Origin: Ereboglobus sp. PH5-10 | Lineage (GTDB): Bacteria; Verrucomicrobiota; Verrucomicrobiia; Opitutales; Opitutaceae | Direction of reading: 5' to 3' | Assembly: GCF_029504735.1 (NCBI RefSeq) | Contig: NZ_JAQFIP010000003.1 | Location: 222,800 to 286,799, forward strand | DNA: 64,000 nucleotides | In this document: positions 19,214 to 27,627 of the stretch, piece after piece | Layout: every line of letters starts with the position of its first letter | Position numbering within the stretch: position 1 is the stretch's first letter | Position numbers and translations under genes: made by a program | The notes under the pieces: generated by a model | What the model was told of the DNA's origin: nothing | The model's input: only the letters and a program-made list of their open reading frames with translations | Databases searched by the model: none

Positions 19214-19320
19214 TTTTCGATTTTCGATTCTCGATTTTCGATTGCGCGCTTCCGCGCGTGCCCGAAATCGAAAACGGAGCGGTAGCTCCCAATCGAAAAT
19301 CGAGAATCGAAAATCGAAAA
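19214..19320. repeat. Perfect 30-bp inverted repeat of TCGATTTT units
   Basis: The left arm 19214-19243 and right arm 19291-19320 are exact reverse complements over 30 bases. Each arm is a short tandem array of 7-8 base units (TTTTCGAT/TCTCGAT). The 47-base loop contains a further smaller GC-rich palindrome. The hairpin fills the gap between the binding-protein and permease genes. Confidence 0.95.
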
Positions 19321-19327
19321 TTTCAAC

Positions 19328-19990
19328 ATGACTGACATTTTTAACGAAATCTGGCCGATGATGCCGCAACTGGCACGCGGCGCCGTTTACACCTTGCTCA
19401 TTGCCTTTGTGGGTTTGATCGGCGGGCTCGTGCTGGGCTTTTTCATCGCGCTGGGCAAAATCAGCAAGAACCCGGTTCTGCGCGCCGTGTGCGGTTTCTA
19501 CACCTGGTTCATTCGCGGCACGCCGTTGCTCATGCAACTGTGCTTTATTTATTTCGTGCTGCCGAAGCTGATTTTTCACCTGCGTTATCTCGACGCGTTG
19601 CAGGCGGCGCTGATCGCGTTCAGCCTCAACTCCGCCGCGTATCTCGCCGAGATGTATCGCTCGGCGATCCAGTCGATCGACAAGGGCCAGTATGAGGCCG
19701 CGCACGCGCTCGGGCTCACTTACTGGCAGACGATGGGGCGCGTCATCATCCCGCAATCCATCCGCCGGCTCGTGCCGCAGGTGGGCAACGAAATCATCAT
19801 GTTGCTCAAGGACACCTCCGTCGTGGCGTTCATCGGCCTGACCGACCTCATGAAAATCACCTCGCAGATTCAAAGCTCCGGCGGCAAGAGCCTCGTGTAT
19901 CTGCCCTCGGCGCTCATCTACCTGATAATGACGACGCTCTTCACCTACATCTTTTCCAAGATCGAGGAGCGCCACGCGAAATACGAATGA
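19328..19990 (+). CDS. Polar amino acid ABC transporter, permease
   Basis: A 220-residue inner-membrane protein of the His/Glu/Gln/Arg permease family with about five transmembrane helices. The family N-terminus LARGAVYTLLIAF and TWFIRGTPLLMQL are present. The EAA loop that contacts the ATPase reads EAAHALGLTYWQTMGRVIIP. Only one permease gene is in the operon, so it probably acts as a homodimer. Strong hairpins flank it on both sides within the operon. Confidence 0.94.
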   Translation: MTDIFNEIWPMMPQLARGAVYTLLIAFVGLIGGLVLGFFIALGKISKNPVLRAVCGFYTWFIRGTPLLMQLCFIYFVLPKLIFHLRYLDALQAALIAFSLNSAAYLAEMYRSAIQSIDKGQYEAAHALGLTYWQTMGRVIIPQSIRRLVPQVGNEIIMLLKDTSVVAFIGLTDLMKITSQIQSSGGKSLVYLPSALIYLIMTTLFTYIFSKIEERHAKYE

Positions 19991-20014
19991 GCCGCTTTTT
20001 TCGCTGCATTTCTG

Positions 20015-20096
20015 AACCACGGATTTCACGGATTATCACGGATAAATACAAAAGTGCCGGAGTCCGGATCCGTGCAAATCCGTGAAATCCGTGGTT
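20015..20096. repeat. 29-bp imperfect inverted repeat of CACGGATTT units
   Basis: The left arm 20015-20043 and right arm 20068-20096 match over 29 bases with two adjacent mismatches and a 24-base loop. Each arm is three copies of a CACGGATT-type unit. It lies between the permease and ATPase genes, mirroring the layout of the previous hairpin with a different unit sequence. Confidence 0.93.
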
Positions 20097-20128
20097 AATA
20101 AAAACTCCCAAAAATCTTTTTCACCGCC

Positions 20129-20899
20129 GTGTCCGAAAAAATAATTGAAATCAAAAACGTCCGCAAAAACTTCGGGAAACTCGAAGTGCTCAAGGGCATC
20201 AACCTGCACGTCGACAAGGACGAGGTCGTGTGCATCATCGGGCCGAGCGGCTCCGGCAAAAGCACGCTCCTGCGCTGCCTGAATTATCTCGAGCGCATCA
20301 CCTCCGGCGAGATCACCATCCACGGCGAGCTTTTCGACAAGCGCGAGAACGACCGCGACGTCCACAAGCTCACTGCGGCCGAGGTCTCCGCGCACTGCGC
20401 CTCGCTCGGCATGGTTTTTCAGCGCTTCAACCTCTTCCCGCACATGACCGTGCTCGGAAACCTGATCGAGGCGCCCATCCGCGTGAAACACATGGACCGG
20501 GCCGCCGCGATCGCCCTCGCCGAAAACCTGCTCGTCAAGGTCGGCCTCGCCGACAAGCGCGACGAGTATCCCTCGCGCCTTTCCGGCGGCCAGCAGCAGC
20601 GCGTCGCCATCGCGCGCGCGCTCGCCATGCAGCCGCAAATCATGCTTTTCGACGAGCCCACATCGGCGCTCGATCCCGAGCTCGTCGGCGAGGTGCTCAA
20701 TGTGATGAAGGACCTCGCCACCGAGGGCATGACGATGGTCGTGGTGACGCACGAGATGAGTTTCGCACGCGACGTGGCGACGAGGGTTGTCTTCATGGAC
20801 AAGGGCGAAGTCGTGGAGCAAGGCCCGCCGCAGGAAATCTTCACCGCCCCGAAAAACGAACGCACGCGCATGTTCTTGAAAAAAGTGCTGGCCTCGTAG
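20129..20899 (+). CDS. Polar amino acid ABC transporter, ATP-binding protein
   Basis: A 256-residue ABC ATPase of the GlnQ/HisP type. It shows Walker [10 protein letters not shown] (about residue 39), the Q-loop [15 protein letters not shown], signature [15 protein letters not shown], Walker [15 protein letters not shown] and the switch histidine [10 protein letters not shown]. The start is GTG at 20129 ([16 protein letters not shown]). Its TAG stop (20897-20899) is part of the GTAG head of a REP element that begins there. It energises uptake through the preceding permease. Confidence 0.96.
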   Translation: MSEKIIEIKNVRKNFGKLEVLKGINLHVDKDEVVCIIGPSGSGKSTLLRCLNYLERITSGEITIHGELFDKRENDRDVHKLTAAEVSAHCASLGMVFQRFNLFPHMTVLGNLIEAPIRVKHMDRAAAIALAENLLVKVGLADKRDEYPSRLSGGQQQRVAIARALAMQPQIMLFDEPTSALDPELVGEVLNVMKDLATEGMTMVVVTHEMSFARDVATRVVFMDKGEVVEQGPPQEIFTAPKNERTRMFLKKVLAS

Positions 20900-20996
20900 G
20901 GGCGCACCTTGCGTGCGCCCTTGTGTGCGAACGACTGTTTGCGCGGGCAGCCAAAAAGCGGGATGACGCGAGGGCGCGCGCAAGGCGCGCCCCCAC
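20896..20996. repeat. REPIN: inverted pair of REP elements
   Basis: REP 1 (20896-20920) reads GTAG then GGGCGCAC...GTGCGCCC on the plus strand. REP 2 (20972-20996) is the minus-strand copy, GGGCGCGC...GCGCGCCC then CCAC (GTGG head on the other strand). About 50 bases lie between. The pair follows the ATPase gene directly, and a terminator follows. Confidence 0.82.
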
Positions 20997-20997
20997 A

Positions 20998-21033
20998 AAA
21001 AAACGGACGCCTTTTCGGGCGTCCGTTTTTTTG
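20998..21033. terminator. Bidirectional rho-independent terminator
   Basis: AACGGACGCC/GGCGTCCGTT with a 6-base loop, flanked by an A run on the left and a T run on the right. It therefore serves both the plus-strand amino acid ABC operon and the convergent minus-strand porin gene. Confidence 0.9.
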
Positions 21034-21055
21034 TGATTCAACGTTTCCTCAATTC

Positions 21056-22423
21056 TTAGAACAGCGAATAGCTGAAGGTCATCTGCACGCGGACGTTTTC
21101 GCCCGAGGAGCCGCTCTTCACCTTGTTCTTGCCGTAGAGGGCCTCGATGCCGACGTCGAAGCGGGGCATCACCGTCCACACGAAATTCACCGAGGCGTAT
21201 TGCACGCGGTGGTAGGCGTCGTCGGCCTGGGTGGAGATGTTCTTGATGCTGGACACGCTGTAGGAAGCCGTGGAGCGATACTTCGGCGACCAGCGATGCG
21301 TGTAGCCGGCAACAAAGCCCCAATAGGTGAGCGCCTTGAGTTCGCCCTTGCTGTTGAACGCCATGTCACCGTCGCGGAAAAAGTCATTGATGTGGCTGAA
21401 GATGCCTTCGCCGTAGGTGCCTTCGAGCTGGATGCTGTCGTTTTCGCCAAACTTAGGGCAGAGGCTCAGGCTCAAACCCCAGCCGAGAACGTCGTCGTCA
21501 ACAGGACCGTCAACAGCGAGTTTGCGCACGATGCCGCCGAGTTGGGCGCTGCCGCATTTTTCGCTTTCCCAGCGGATGTTGGCCGAGAAGTCGGGAAGGC
21601 GGTCCCTAACGCTGCCGTCGTTGCCCGTGGCGCTGTAGAGCGAGGCGTCGGGATTGGAAAGCGCGAAGGCGGTGTTGAAGCCGTTGCCAAAAACAGGCGT
21701 GTCGTAGCGCAGCATGGAAGGGCGCGAGAAGACCTTGGCGCTGGCGCCGCTGTAGTCGAGCGTCGCGGGCCAGGAGTCGACATTCTCAAAAGGCGAGACG
21801 GTTTTGCCCATGGTGAGCTTGCCGAAGCGGCCCTTCATGCGCGCGTAGAGGTGATTGATGCGGTAGCCCAAGTCGCGGCCATTGCTGGTGTCGTAAAAGT
21901 CGTTGTTATAGAAAACGGTGATCTCGTTGTCACCGGCCACGGTGATGGCGTCGAAGGTGATGTTCGAGCCGCGTCCGGTGACGTAGGTGTGATTCGAGCT
22001 GTCGTAGCCGCCGACTTCGGAGCCTGCGGGCGCATTTTTGACCGGCACGAGCGCGACGGCAAAGCGGCTGTTGAGGCCGGGGTTGCGGCTGTCGGCGATG
22101 ACGTCGAGACGCGGGCTGAGGTTGAGGCGGACCTTGGCGTTGGTGCCGGGCACGAAAATGTAACCGTCGCCGATGTCGTGAAGGCCGATGACCACAGGCT
22201 CGGCCGGCGCGACGGCAACCGGGGTCGGGCGCGTGTTGCCGCCCTGCTGCTGCTCGAGACGCGAAATTTGCGCGTTCTGTTTGATAACCATTTCTTGCAG
22301 GCCCTTGACGGAGGCGCGCAACTGCTCGACCTCGGATGACGAGGTTTGGGCTGTCGAGGGAAGAGCAGCGGTTATTAAGAGCGCAAGACTTGCGCTGATG
22401 TTACGTAGCGAGGTTTTGTTCAT
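21056..22423 (-). CDS. DcaP-like outer-membrane porin
   Basis: A 455-residue protein with a signal peptide (MNKTSLRNISASLALLITAA to ...STAQ). A short coiled-coil stretch follows (VEQLRASVKGLQEMVIKQ, residues ~32-62), then a beta-barrel rich in alternating aromatic residues that ends in Phe (SYSLF). N-terminal trimerisation coil plus the GYIFVPGTNAKVRLNLSPRLD barrel opening fits the DcaP-type trimeric outer-membrane channel family. The substrate is unknown. It is divergent from an amino acid permease and convergent with an amino acid ABC operon, which hints at, but does not show, a link to amino acid uptake. Confidence 0.83.
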   Translation of the reverse strand: MNKTSLRNISASLALLITAALPSTAQTSSSEVEQLRASVKGLQEMVIKQNAQISRLEQQQGGNTRPTPVAVAPAEPVVIGLHDIGDGYIFVPGTNAKVRLNLSPRLDVIADSRNPGLNSRFAVALVPVKNAPAGSEVGGYDSSNHTYVTGRGSNITFDAITVAGDNEITVFYNNDFYDTSNGRDLGYRINHLYARMKGRFGKLTMGKTVSPFENVDSWPATLDYSGASAKVFSRPSMLRYDTPVFGNGFNTAFALSNPDASLYSATGNDGSVRDRLPDFSANIRWESEKCGSAQLGGIVRKLAVDGPVDDDVLGWGLSLSLCPKFGENDSIQLEGTYGEGIFSHINDFFRDGDMAFNSKGELKALTYWGFVAGYTHRWSPKYRSTASYSVSSIKNISTQADDAYHRVQYASVNFVWTVMPRFDVGIEALYGKNKVKSGSSGENVRVQMTFSYSLF

Positions 22424-22580
22424 GGTGTTTTCGATGGACAGAAATTTCGATGCTCTGCGATTTCATCGGCCGTGGTCGATATTATTTTCCAAACCAACGA
22501 TATTGTTTCTTGCCTCCCCCTTGCCCCGCCCCTCATTTCTAGACGCTTCTTTCCCAGCAACTACCGCCCACTAATCTCTT

Positions 22581-24029
22581 ATGGACCAAAGCGTCACGCC
22601 CGATACCCAGCCGCCGCAAACAGGTTTGCTCAAGCGCGGACTGAAAAACCGTCACATCCAACTTATCGCCCTCGGCGGCTGCATCGGCACGGGGCTGTTT
22701 CTCGGCTCGGCGGGCGTCATCCAGCTCGCGGGCCCGGCCATGATTCTCGGCTACTTGATCGGCGGCATCATCGAATTTTTTATCATGCGCCAGCTCGGCG
22801 AGATGGTCGTCGAGGAGCCGGTGGCGGGATCGTTCGCGCACTTCGCGTATAAATACTGGAGCAAGTTTGCCGGCTTCATGTCGGGCTGGAACTACTGGGT
22901 GCTCTACGTGCTCGTGGGCATGGCCGAACTCACGGCAGTGGCGAAATACATACACTGGTGGATGCCCGACATGCCGCAATGGATTCCGGTGCTGGTGTTC
23001 TTCATACTCATCAACGCAATCAATCTCGCCAACGTGAAGATATTTGGCGAGGCGGAGTTCTGGTTCGCGATCATCAAGGTGCTCGCGGTGGTCGGCCTGA
23101 TCGTGTTCGGCGCGTATCTGCTGATCGGCGGCGGCGCGGGTCCGGAGGCAGGCGTGGCAAATCTTTGGAAGCACGGCGGATTTTTCGCGCCCGCCGAAAG
23201 CGGTTTCGCGATGTTCCAGAACTTCTCAATAGCGCTCGTGCTGATCATGTTCTCCTTCGGCGGACTTGAGCTTGTGGGCGTGAGCGCGGCCGAGACGGCC
23301 AATCCGAAAAAAACCATCCCGAAGGCGGTCAACCAGGTGTTTTTCCGCATCCTCATTTTCTACGTGGGCGCGCTCACCGTCATGATCATGCTCCAGCCCT
23401 GGCCGGAAATGGTGAAGGCGATCAACGCGGTCAGCAACTCCGACCTCGGCGACAGATACGGCGCGAGTCCGTTCGTGCTCATCCTGAAACAAATGCACGT
23501 GCCGAGCGCGGCGGGCATTCTCAACTTCATCATCCTCACCGCAGCGCTCTCGGTTTATAACAGCGGCGTGTATTGCAACAGCCGCATGCTTTACAGCATG
23601 GCGGACAAGGGCAACGCGCCGGCGCTCTTCAAGAAAACCGACCGCCGCGGCGTGCCCGTCAACGCGCTCATCGCCTCGGCGTGCGGCACCGGCATCGGCG
23701 TGCTCATCAACTACACGATGCCCGGCAAGGCGCTCGGCCTGCTCTTCGCACTCGTGGTCGCGGCGCTTGTGCTGAACTGGGCGCTGATCAGCTTCACGCA
23801 CCTGATGTTCCGCCGCGCCAAGAATCGCGAAGGCTACACGACGAGTTTCAAATCATGGGGTTTCCCGGTCACAAACTGGATTTGCATCGGGTTCGTGGCG
23901 TTCATCCTGTTTGTCATGGCCGCGTGGGCGGGCATGGAAACCTCCGTCATCATCATGCCGATATGGATCGGTGTCCTGGCGTTGCTTTACTGGATACTGC
24001 ATCGCAAGCCCAAACAGGGCGCGCAGTAA
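22581..24029 (+). CDS. Amino acid permease (APC superfamily, AroP/ProY-like)
   Basis: A 482-residue inner-membrane transporter with twelve predicted helices. The N-terminus LKRGLKNRHIQLIALGGCIGTGLFLGS is the hallmark of the amino acid transporter family typified by AroP, PheP, LysP and ProY. The second conserved stretch GMAELTAVAKYIHWWMPDMPQWIP and the ISAAE-like VGVSAAETANPKKTIPKAVN are also present. It imports amino acids by proton symport; the exact substrate is not determinable. A GGAG-headed REP element follows. Confidence 0.93.
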   Translation: MDQSVTPDTQPPQTGLLKRGLKNRHIQLIALGGCIGTGLFLGSAGVIQLAGPAMILGYLIGGIIEFFIMRQLGEMVVEEPVAGSFAHFAYKYWSKFAGFMSGWNYWVLYVLVGMAELTAVAKYIHWWMPDMPQWIPVLVFFILINAINLANVKIFGEAEFWFAIIKVLAVVGLIVFGAYLLIGGGAGPEAGVANLWKHGGFFAPAESGFAMFQNFSIALVLIMFSFGGLELVGVSAAETANPKKTIPKAVNQVFFRILIFYVGALTVMIMLQPWPEMVKAINAVSNSDLGDRYGASPFVLILKQMHVPSAAGILNFIILTAALSVYNSGVYCNSRMLYSMADKGNAPALFKKTDRRGVPVNALIASACGTGIGVLINYTMPGKALGLLFALVVAALVLNWALISFTHLMFRRAKNREGYTTSFKSWGFPVTNWICIGFVAFILFVMAAWAGMETSVIIMPIWIGVLALLYWILHRKPKQGAQ

Positions 24030-24059
24030 CCGGAAAACGGACGAGTCCTTCGCCTCGAC

Positions 24060-24083
24060 GGGCGGCTGAAAAAGCCGCCCTCC
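24060..24083 (-). repeat. REP element (GGAG-headed palindrome)
   Basis: GGGCGGCTGAAAAAGCCGCCCTCC. On the minus strand it reads GGAG followed by GGCGGCT/AGCCGCC. It separates the convergent permease and gluzincin-like genes. Confidence 0.7.
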
Positions 24084-24102
24084 CCTTCGCGCAAACGCGC
24101 TT

Positions 24103-26106
24103 TTACTGCTGCGGCTGTTGCTGCTGTTGCGGCGGCGGTTGTTGTTGCTGCTGCGGCGGTTGTTGTTGCTGCTGCGGCGGTGTGCCGACCTTGGTCCGTT
24201 TGACTTCGTAAGCGCTCGGCTGGGACACTTGCTGCGCTTCATCATCCGGGTTCGCGGACGAATCCTGCGCGGCATCCGCGGGGGGCGGCGGTGTCGGCAG
24301 TTGCAATTTCAGTTCGTTGAAACGCTCGCGCTCCGCGTCGTCCTTCGATGTTTTTAGAGCAAATTCGACCAAGGCTCGCGCAGCCGTGTTGTTTTTCATG
24401 CGCAGCAGGATTCGGGCTGACTGATAAAGCAGCGCCCGGTCATTCCTGAACAACACCAGGCCTTCAGACAGGACTACAAAATTTTCATTGGACGGCGTCG
24501 CCGAGCTCGCGATCCATGCGTCGGCAATCGTCCGGTAGGTTTGCGGCAGGGCCGGCCTCAACTTGCGCGCGGCAAAAAGCACTTCGAGAATCGGCGTGAG
24601 TTGCGTGGGCGTTATGTGCACGCCGTCGGAGGCCTCCGGGTGCGCCTTGGCGTCGTCCAGCAAAATGCGTGCGTATGCGGGATAGGCGGCGGCGCGTTTC
24701 GCCTTTCCCACGACGGCTTTCGAGAGCATGCGGCGGGCGAGCTCGGTCTGGCCCGCCGCATGGGCGGCGAGACCGTAGGAGGCGAGAAATTCCGGATCGC
24801 GCGCCCCGCGCCCGTAAGCGCCGCGCAGCGTGGGAATCGAGGGGGAGGCATTGTTGGCGAGCACGAGCGCGTCGGCCTTCATGCGCGCGCTGTCCCCTTC
24901 CGGCGCGAGCGTGAATTCGCGCGCCGGCGCGTCGATGCGCTCGCCCTTCCCCTTGACGACGAAATCCGTGTATTGGTAGGCCGTGAGGCCGATGTAGCCG
25001 CGCAGTTCGACGAGGAATCTTTTGTAGGTCACGCCAAAGCACTCCTTGAACAGCTCCTCGGTCATGGGTTCCTTCACCGAGCGCGCCACAAGGGTTTCGA
25101 GCGCGGTCTTGTAGTTTTTGTTGGGAATCCCGTAAAGGCACCTGTGCACGAAGGCGTAGCATTGCTTGGCCCAGACGTTGTTGCCGATCGGATTGCGCGC
25201 GAGCGGCGAATCACGCGTGACGCCAAAGAAATCCTTGAACCCGAGAAGCGCGCGGCGATCCAGTGCGACATTAAAATCCTCGTCCGGTATGGTCTCCATG
25301 CCGGGAATGCCGACATCCTCCTCGTCGCTGACTTCCATATCCTCGCCGTCGCCGGCAACGGGGGCGACAACCGCCATGTTGTTCTTGCCCTGGCCTCGGC
25401 GCACGGACCTGAGCTCCCCGATTCGGATGTATTTTGGATACACTTCCATTTTTTGGATAATTTGCAGGACGCCCTCCTCATACCACGCGGGCGGCGGCGT
25501 CTCCGTCTGGCTGAGCAAATAATGCACATACTCGCGATAAAGGAGGCTGTAATAATCGACATCGAATGTCGCGCCCAGGGACGAGGCGTCGATATCGTAA
25601 GTGGTGTCGTTGAGCGTCACGCTCGAGGTGCTCATATCGATCACAATAAAAGCCTGCTCGGGCCCAATAAGCGTGGTGCTCGCACGCGCGCTGTCCTTCG
25701 AGTAATCGGCCTGGTCCGACCGTGGAATGAAATCGTCGAACCCCGAGCGCCCGCACAAAACCAGCGTGGTGGGTTTGCGAACGGTGACATTGATCGGCCA
25801 CGCGGCGTCGAGCGCGACGCGAAACATCTCGAAGTCCTGGATCAGTTTCCGCGAGGCGCGCTCGCTGGCGCTGGAGTAAATCTCAAAACCCGGGATGCTG
25901 GCGGTCAGCCAGTTTTCCGGACGCGGCAGCTCGGTTGCGGCCGTGACCACAAGCGTGTCGAGCTGCACGACGGGTTCCTGATCTCGCGCGGCAGTGCCCG
26001 AAGCGGCGACAGTGCCGGAAACGACCTGCGCAAAACTCAAGGTTGCGAAAACAGGAATCAACGAAAGGACGCAGGTGACAAGGAAACGACGGGACGCGAA
26101 TTGCAT
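24103..26106 (-). CDS. Secreted gluzincin-like protein with degenerate zinc motif and Gln/Pro tail
   Basis: A 667-residue exported protein; the ATG at 26106 gives a clear signal peptide (VLSLIPVFATLSFA). Near the mature N-terminus, VVQLDTLVVTAATE copies the TonB-box segment of the receptors in this window, although no plug or barrel follows. A metallopeptidase-like core has LLYREYVHYLL and then PPPAWYEEGVLQII. This is the HExxH...E layout of gluzincin-type peptidases, but with Arg where the first His should be. TPR-like helices fill the C-terminal half. The end is a run of Gln and Pro encoded by CTG/TTG/CGG repeats. Function is unknown; loss of catalysis is inferred. Confidence 0.72.
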   Translation of the reverse strand: MQFASRRFLVTCVLSLIPVFATLSFAQVVSGTVAASGTAARDQEPVVQLDTLVVTAATELPRPENWLTASIPGFEIYSSASERASRKLIQDFEMFRVALDAAWPINVTVRKPTTLVLCGRSGFDDFIPRSDQADYSKDSARASTTLIGPEQAFIVIDMSTSSVTLNDTTYDIDASSLGATFDVDYYSLLYREYVHYLLSQTETPPPAWYEEGVLQIIQKMEVYPKYIRIGELRSVRRGQGKNNMAVVAPVAGDGEDMEVSDEEDVGIPGMETIPDEDFNVALDRRALLGFKDFFGVTRDSPLARNPIGNNVWAKQCYAFVHRCLYGIPNKNYKTALETLVARSVKEPMTEELFKECFGVTYKRFLVELRGYIGLTAYQYTDFVVKGKGERIDAPAREFTLAPEGDSARMKADALVLANNASPSIPTLRGAYGRGARDPEFLASYGLAAHAAGQTELARRMLSKAVVGKAKRAAAYPAYARILLDDAKAHPEASDGVHITPTQLTPILEVLFAARKLRPALPQTYRTIADAWIASSATPSNENFVVLSEGLVLFRNDRALLYQSARILLRMKNNTAARALVEFALKTSKDDAERERFNELKLQLPTPPPPADAAQDSSANPDDEAQQVSQPSAYEVKRTKVGTPPQQQQQPPQQQQQPPPQQQQQPQQ

Positions 26107-26280
26107 AAAAAGGAGGTTGAGCGGATAAGACGGGACTTGTGGACGCAAGTTTCGCGGCAGTCACGCCGTAAATAATTTTACCCGGACAAACACCGAATCA
26201 ATGGGGAAACCGGCGCTGTCCGATCCGCAAAATCAAAAAACGAAGCCCAAATAAACGCCGGGCCTCCCGCCCGCCCCATT

Positions 26281-26317
26281 AAAAAATTAAACCGGGGTGG
26301 CACGAACGCCACCCCGG
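26281..26317 (-). terminator. Rho-independent terminator of the trigger-factor-like gene
   Basis: Stem CCGGGGTGGC/GCCACCCCGG (26292-26317), 10 bp perfect with a 6-base loop. On the minus strand it is followed by a T-rich run (26281-26291). Confidence 0.85.
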
Positions 26318-26358
26318 ATTAACAGGACGCGGCATGCGCCGGCACCAAGGCCGCGGAC

Positions 26359-27144
26359 TTATGCGACGATCGCCGATTCCTGCGCCAGGAACGCTTCTTC
26401 TTGTTTCGTGAGGAAGTCCAGGACCGCCTCAATCAAAAGGCTTTCGCGAATCACCTCGATCTGGCCGTTTTTGTTATAAGCGGCGCGAAGCTTGGCGGGG
26501 CTCATGCCAACCGAGCCCGCCACATTTCGGAGGTGCTCCTCCAAACGCGTCTCGCTGACCGTGATGCCGTGGCGGTCCGCCACCTCGTGCGCGATGATGT
26601 GCAGGAGCGCGTTGTGCTCGGCCTCGTCCCACAACTTTGAGCCCGGCTGCACAATGTCGCGCTGCATGGAATCGAGCTCCTTGCGAATGATCGGCTCCGG
26701 CACATTGCATTCCGTGTTGGCAACCAGCCATTCCCTCGCCTCCGTGCGCCGCGTGTGCTTGCTGTCCGTCACGGGCTCAAAGCTCCCGCAATCGGGCAGC
26801 GACACCTCGGGGCGCAAAAGCAATTCAATCGTGCAAACGAATTTTTCCCCGGGCTCGAGCGAGGCCTGGAGAATCAAAAGCGGACCGACCGTGCGGATTC
26901 CCTTTTCAACGAGAACCGAGCGGATCAACCGCGACGCGCACCGCCGAATGGTCTCCGCCCGTATCTCGCGGCTGAAGCAATTGGCGGTGATGATCGCGGG
27001 CACCTCGCCCTGCGAAAAACCGGGAACCGGGATGTCACGATAAAGCGCGCAGGCTTCCGCGTAGTCCGAGGCGGCCGTGCTCCACGCCGCTTCAAGCGTA
27101 ATGCGGATACAGCCCGGGGTTACTTGCATGAATGATGTATACAT
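26359..27144 (-). CDS. Short trigger-factor-like protein lacking the PPIase domain
   Basis: A 261-residue protein. The start at 27144 is supported by AGGAAA eight bases upstream. Residues ~8-95 follow the trigger factor ribosome-binding domain, including VPGFSQGEVPAIITANCFSREI, where the family has GFRxGKxP. EKFVCTIELLLRPEVSLPD matches the end of that domain. The central FKBP-type PPIase domain is missing. Residues ~150-250 follow the C-terminal chaperone arms (VSETRLEEHLRNVAGSVGMS, ending AVLDFLTKQEEAF). Full trigger factors are about 430 residues. The ribosome-contacting Arg/Lys of the GFRK loop are replaced. A specialised cytoplasmic chaperone is the likeliest role, by homology only. Confidence 0.72.
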   Translation of the reverse strand: MYTSFMQVTPGCIRITLEAAWSTAASDYAEACALYRDIPVPGFSQGEVPAIITANCFSREIRAETIRRCASRLIRSVLVEKGIRTVGPLLILQASLEPGEKFVCTIELLLRPEVSLPDCGSFEPVTDSKHTRRTEAREWLVANTECNVPEPIIRKELDSMQRDIVQPGSKLWDEAEHNALLHIIAHEVADRHGITVSETRLEEHLRNVAGSVGMSPAKLRAAYNKNGQIEVIRESLLIEAVLDFLTKQEEAFLAQESAIVA

Positions 27145-27627
27145 TTTGGGATTTTCCTATGGGTTAATATACTGCGAGGGCGGGTTGACCAAGCTGGACA
27201 GTCCATATCACTGAAAACATATGAGCTGTAATATAATTTTTTCCGGATGTGGCGTCCAAAAGTGTATAATAAGTATGAAAAAACCCCCGCCCCGGAGGGA
27301 GAAACCCCGTCGCGCGCATTTTACCATCCTCCATTATGTTATAAAATTCGAGCGAACCCGAAGGCACTTGCGGCCCCGCGCAATCATAATTTCGCAACAA
27401 TATTTATTAAATTATATAATCAATTGGCCCGAATTGTTAATATAAAGTCAAACGCCCGCCGCCCAAAACTCCGGCAATGGCGCAACCGTCGCGCAAAAAA
27501 ACCTCCCGCTTCCTTTCGCCAGTCACCGCCAACCAAACAGACTTAACGGCGTTTTTCATAATTCGCCCGCGGCGGTAAATGAATTTTAACCTTGTTTGTT
27601 GACCAAAAAGTCAACAAAGTATGCCGC
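27145..27627. other. AT-rich divergent intergenic region before the TetR gene
   Basis: About 480 bases between the trigger-factor-like gene (minus) and the TetR gene (plus). On the minus side, TATATTAA at about 27165 could be its -10 element. A TATAAT occurs on the plus strand near 27267 ahead of a 56-codon open frame (27277-27447) with no recognisable features. A very AT-rich patch spans about 27400-27445. The TetR operator lies at the right end. Confidence 0.5.
27595..27618. promoter_or_regulatory. Perfect palindromic operator, probably for the adjacent TetR protein
   Basis: TTTGTTGAC-CAAAAA-GTCAACAAA, nine-base perfect arms around six bases, ends nine bases before the TetR ATG. A related half site, GTCAACTA, occurs in an imperfect palindrome at about 28322-28345, upstream of the nitroreductase. 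Together these suggest autoregulation plus control of the next gene. Confidence 0.75.

Noticed and set aside
19214..19320. Possible CRISPR array
   Set aside because: Units are 7-8 bases without spacers and form one mirrored pair; no cas genes.
23573..24211. A 212-codon plus-strand frame ending in a Cys/Gly-rich run
   Set aside because: The Cys/Gly run is the opposite-strand reading of the CAG/CCG-type repeat that encodes the Gln/Pro tail of the gluzincin-like protein.
27277..27447. A 56-codon plus-strand frame behind a TATAAT in the TetR-upstream spacer
   Set aside because: Highly basic, low-complexity product with no ribosome binding site or similarity; kept only as a note on the spacer.
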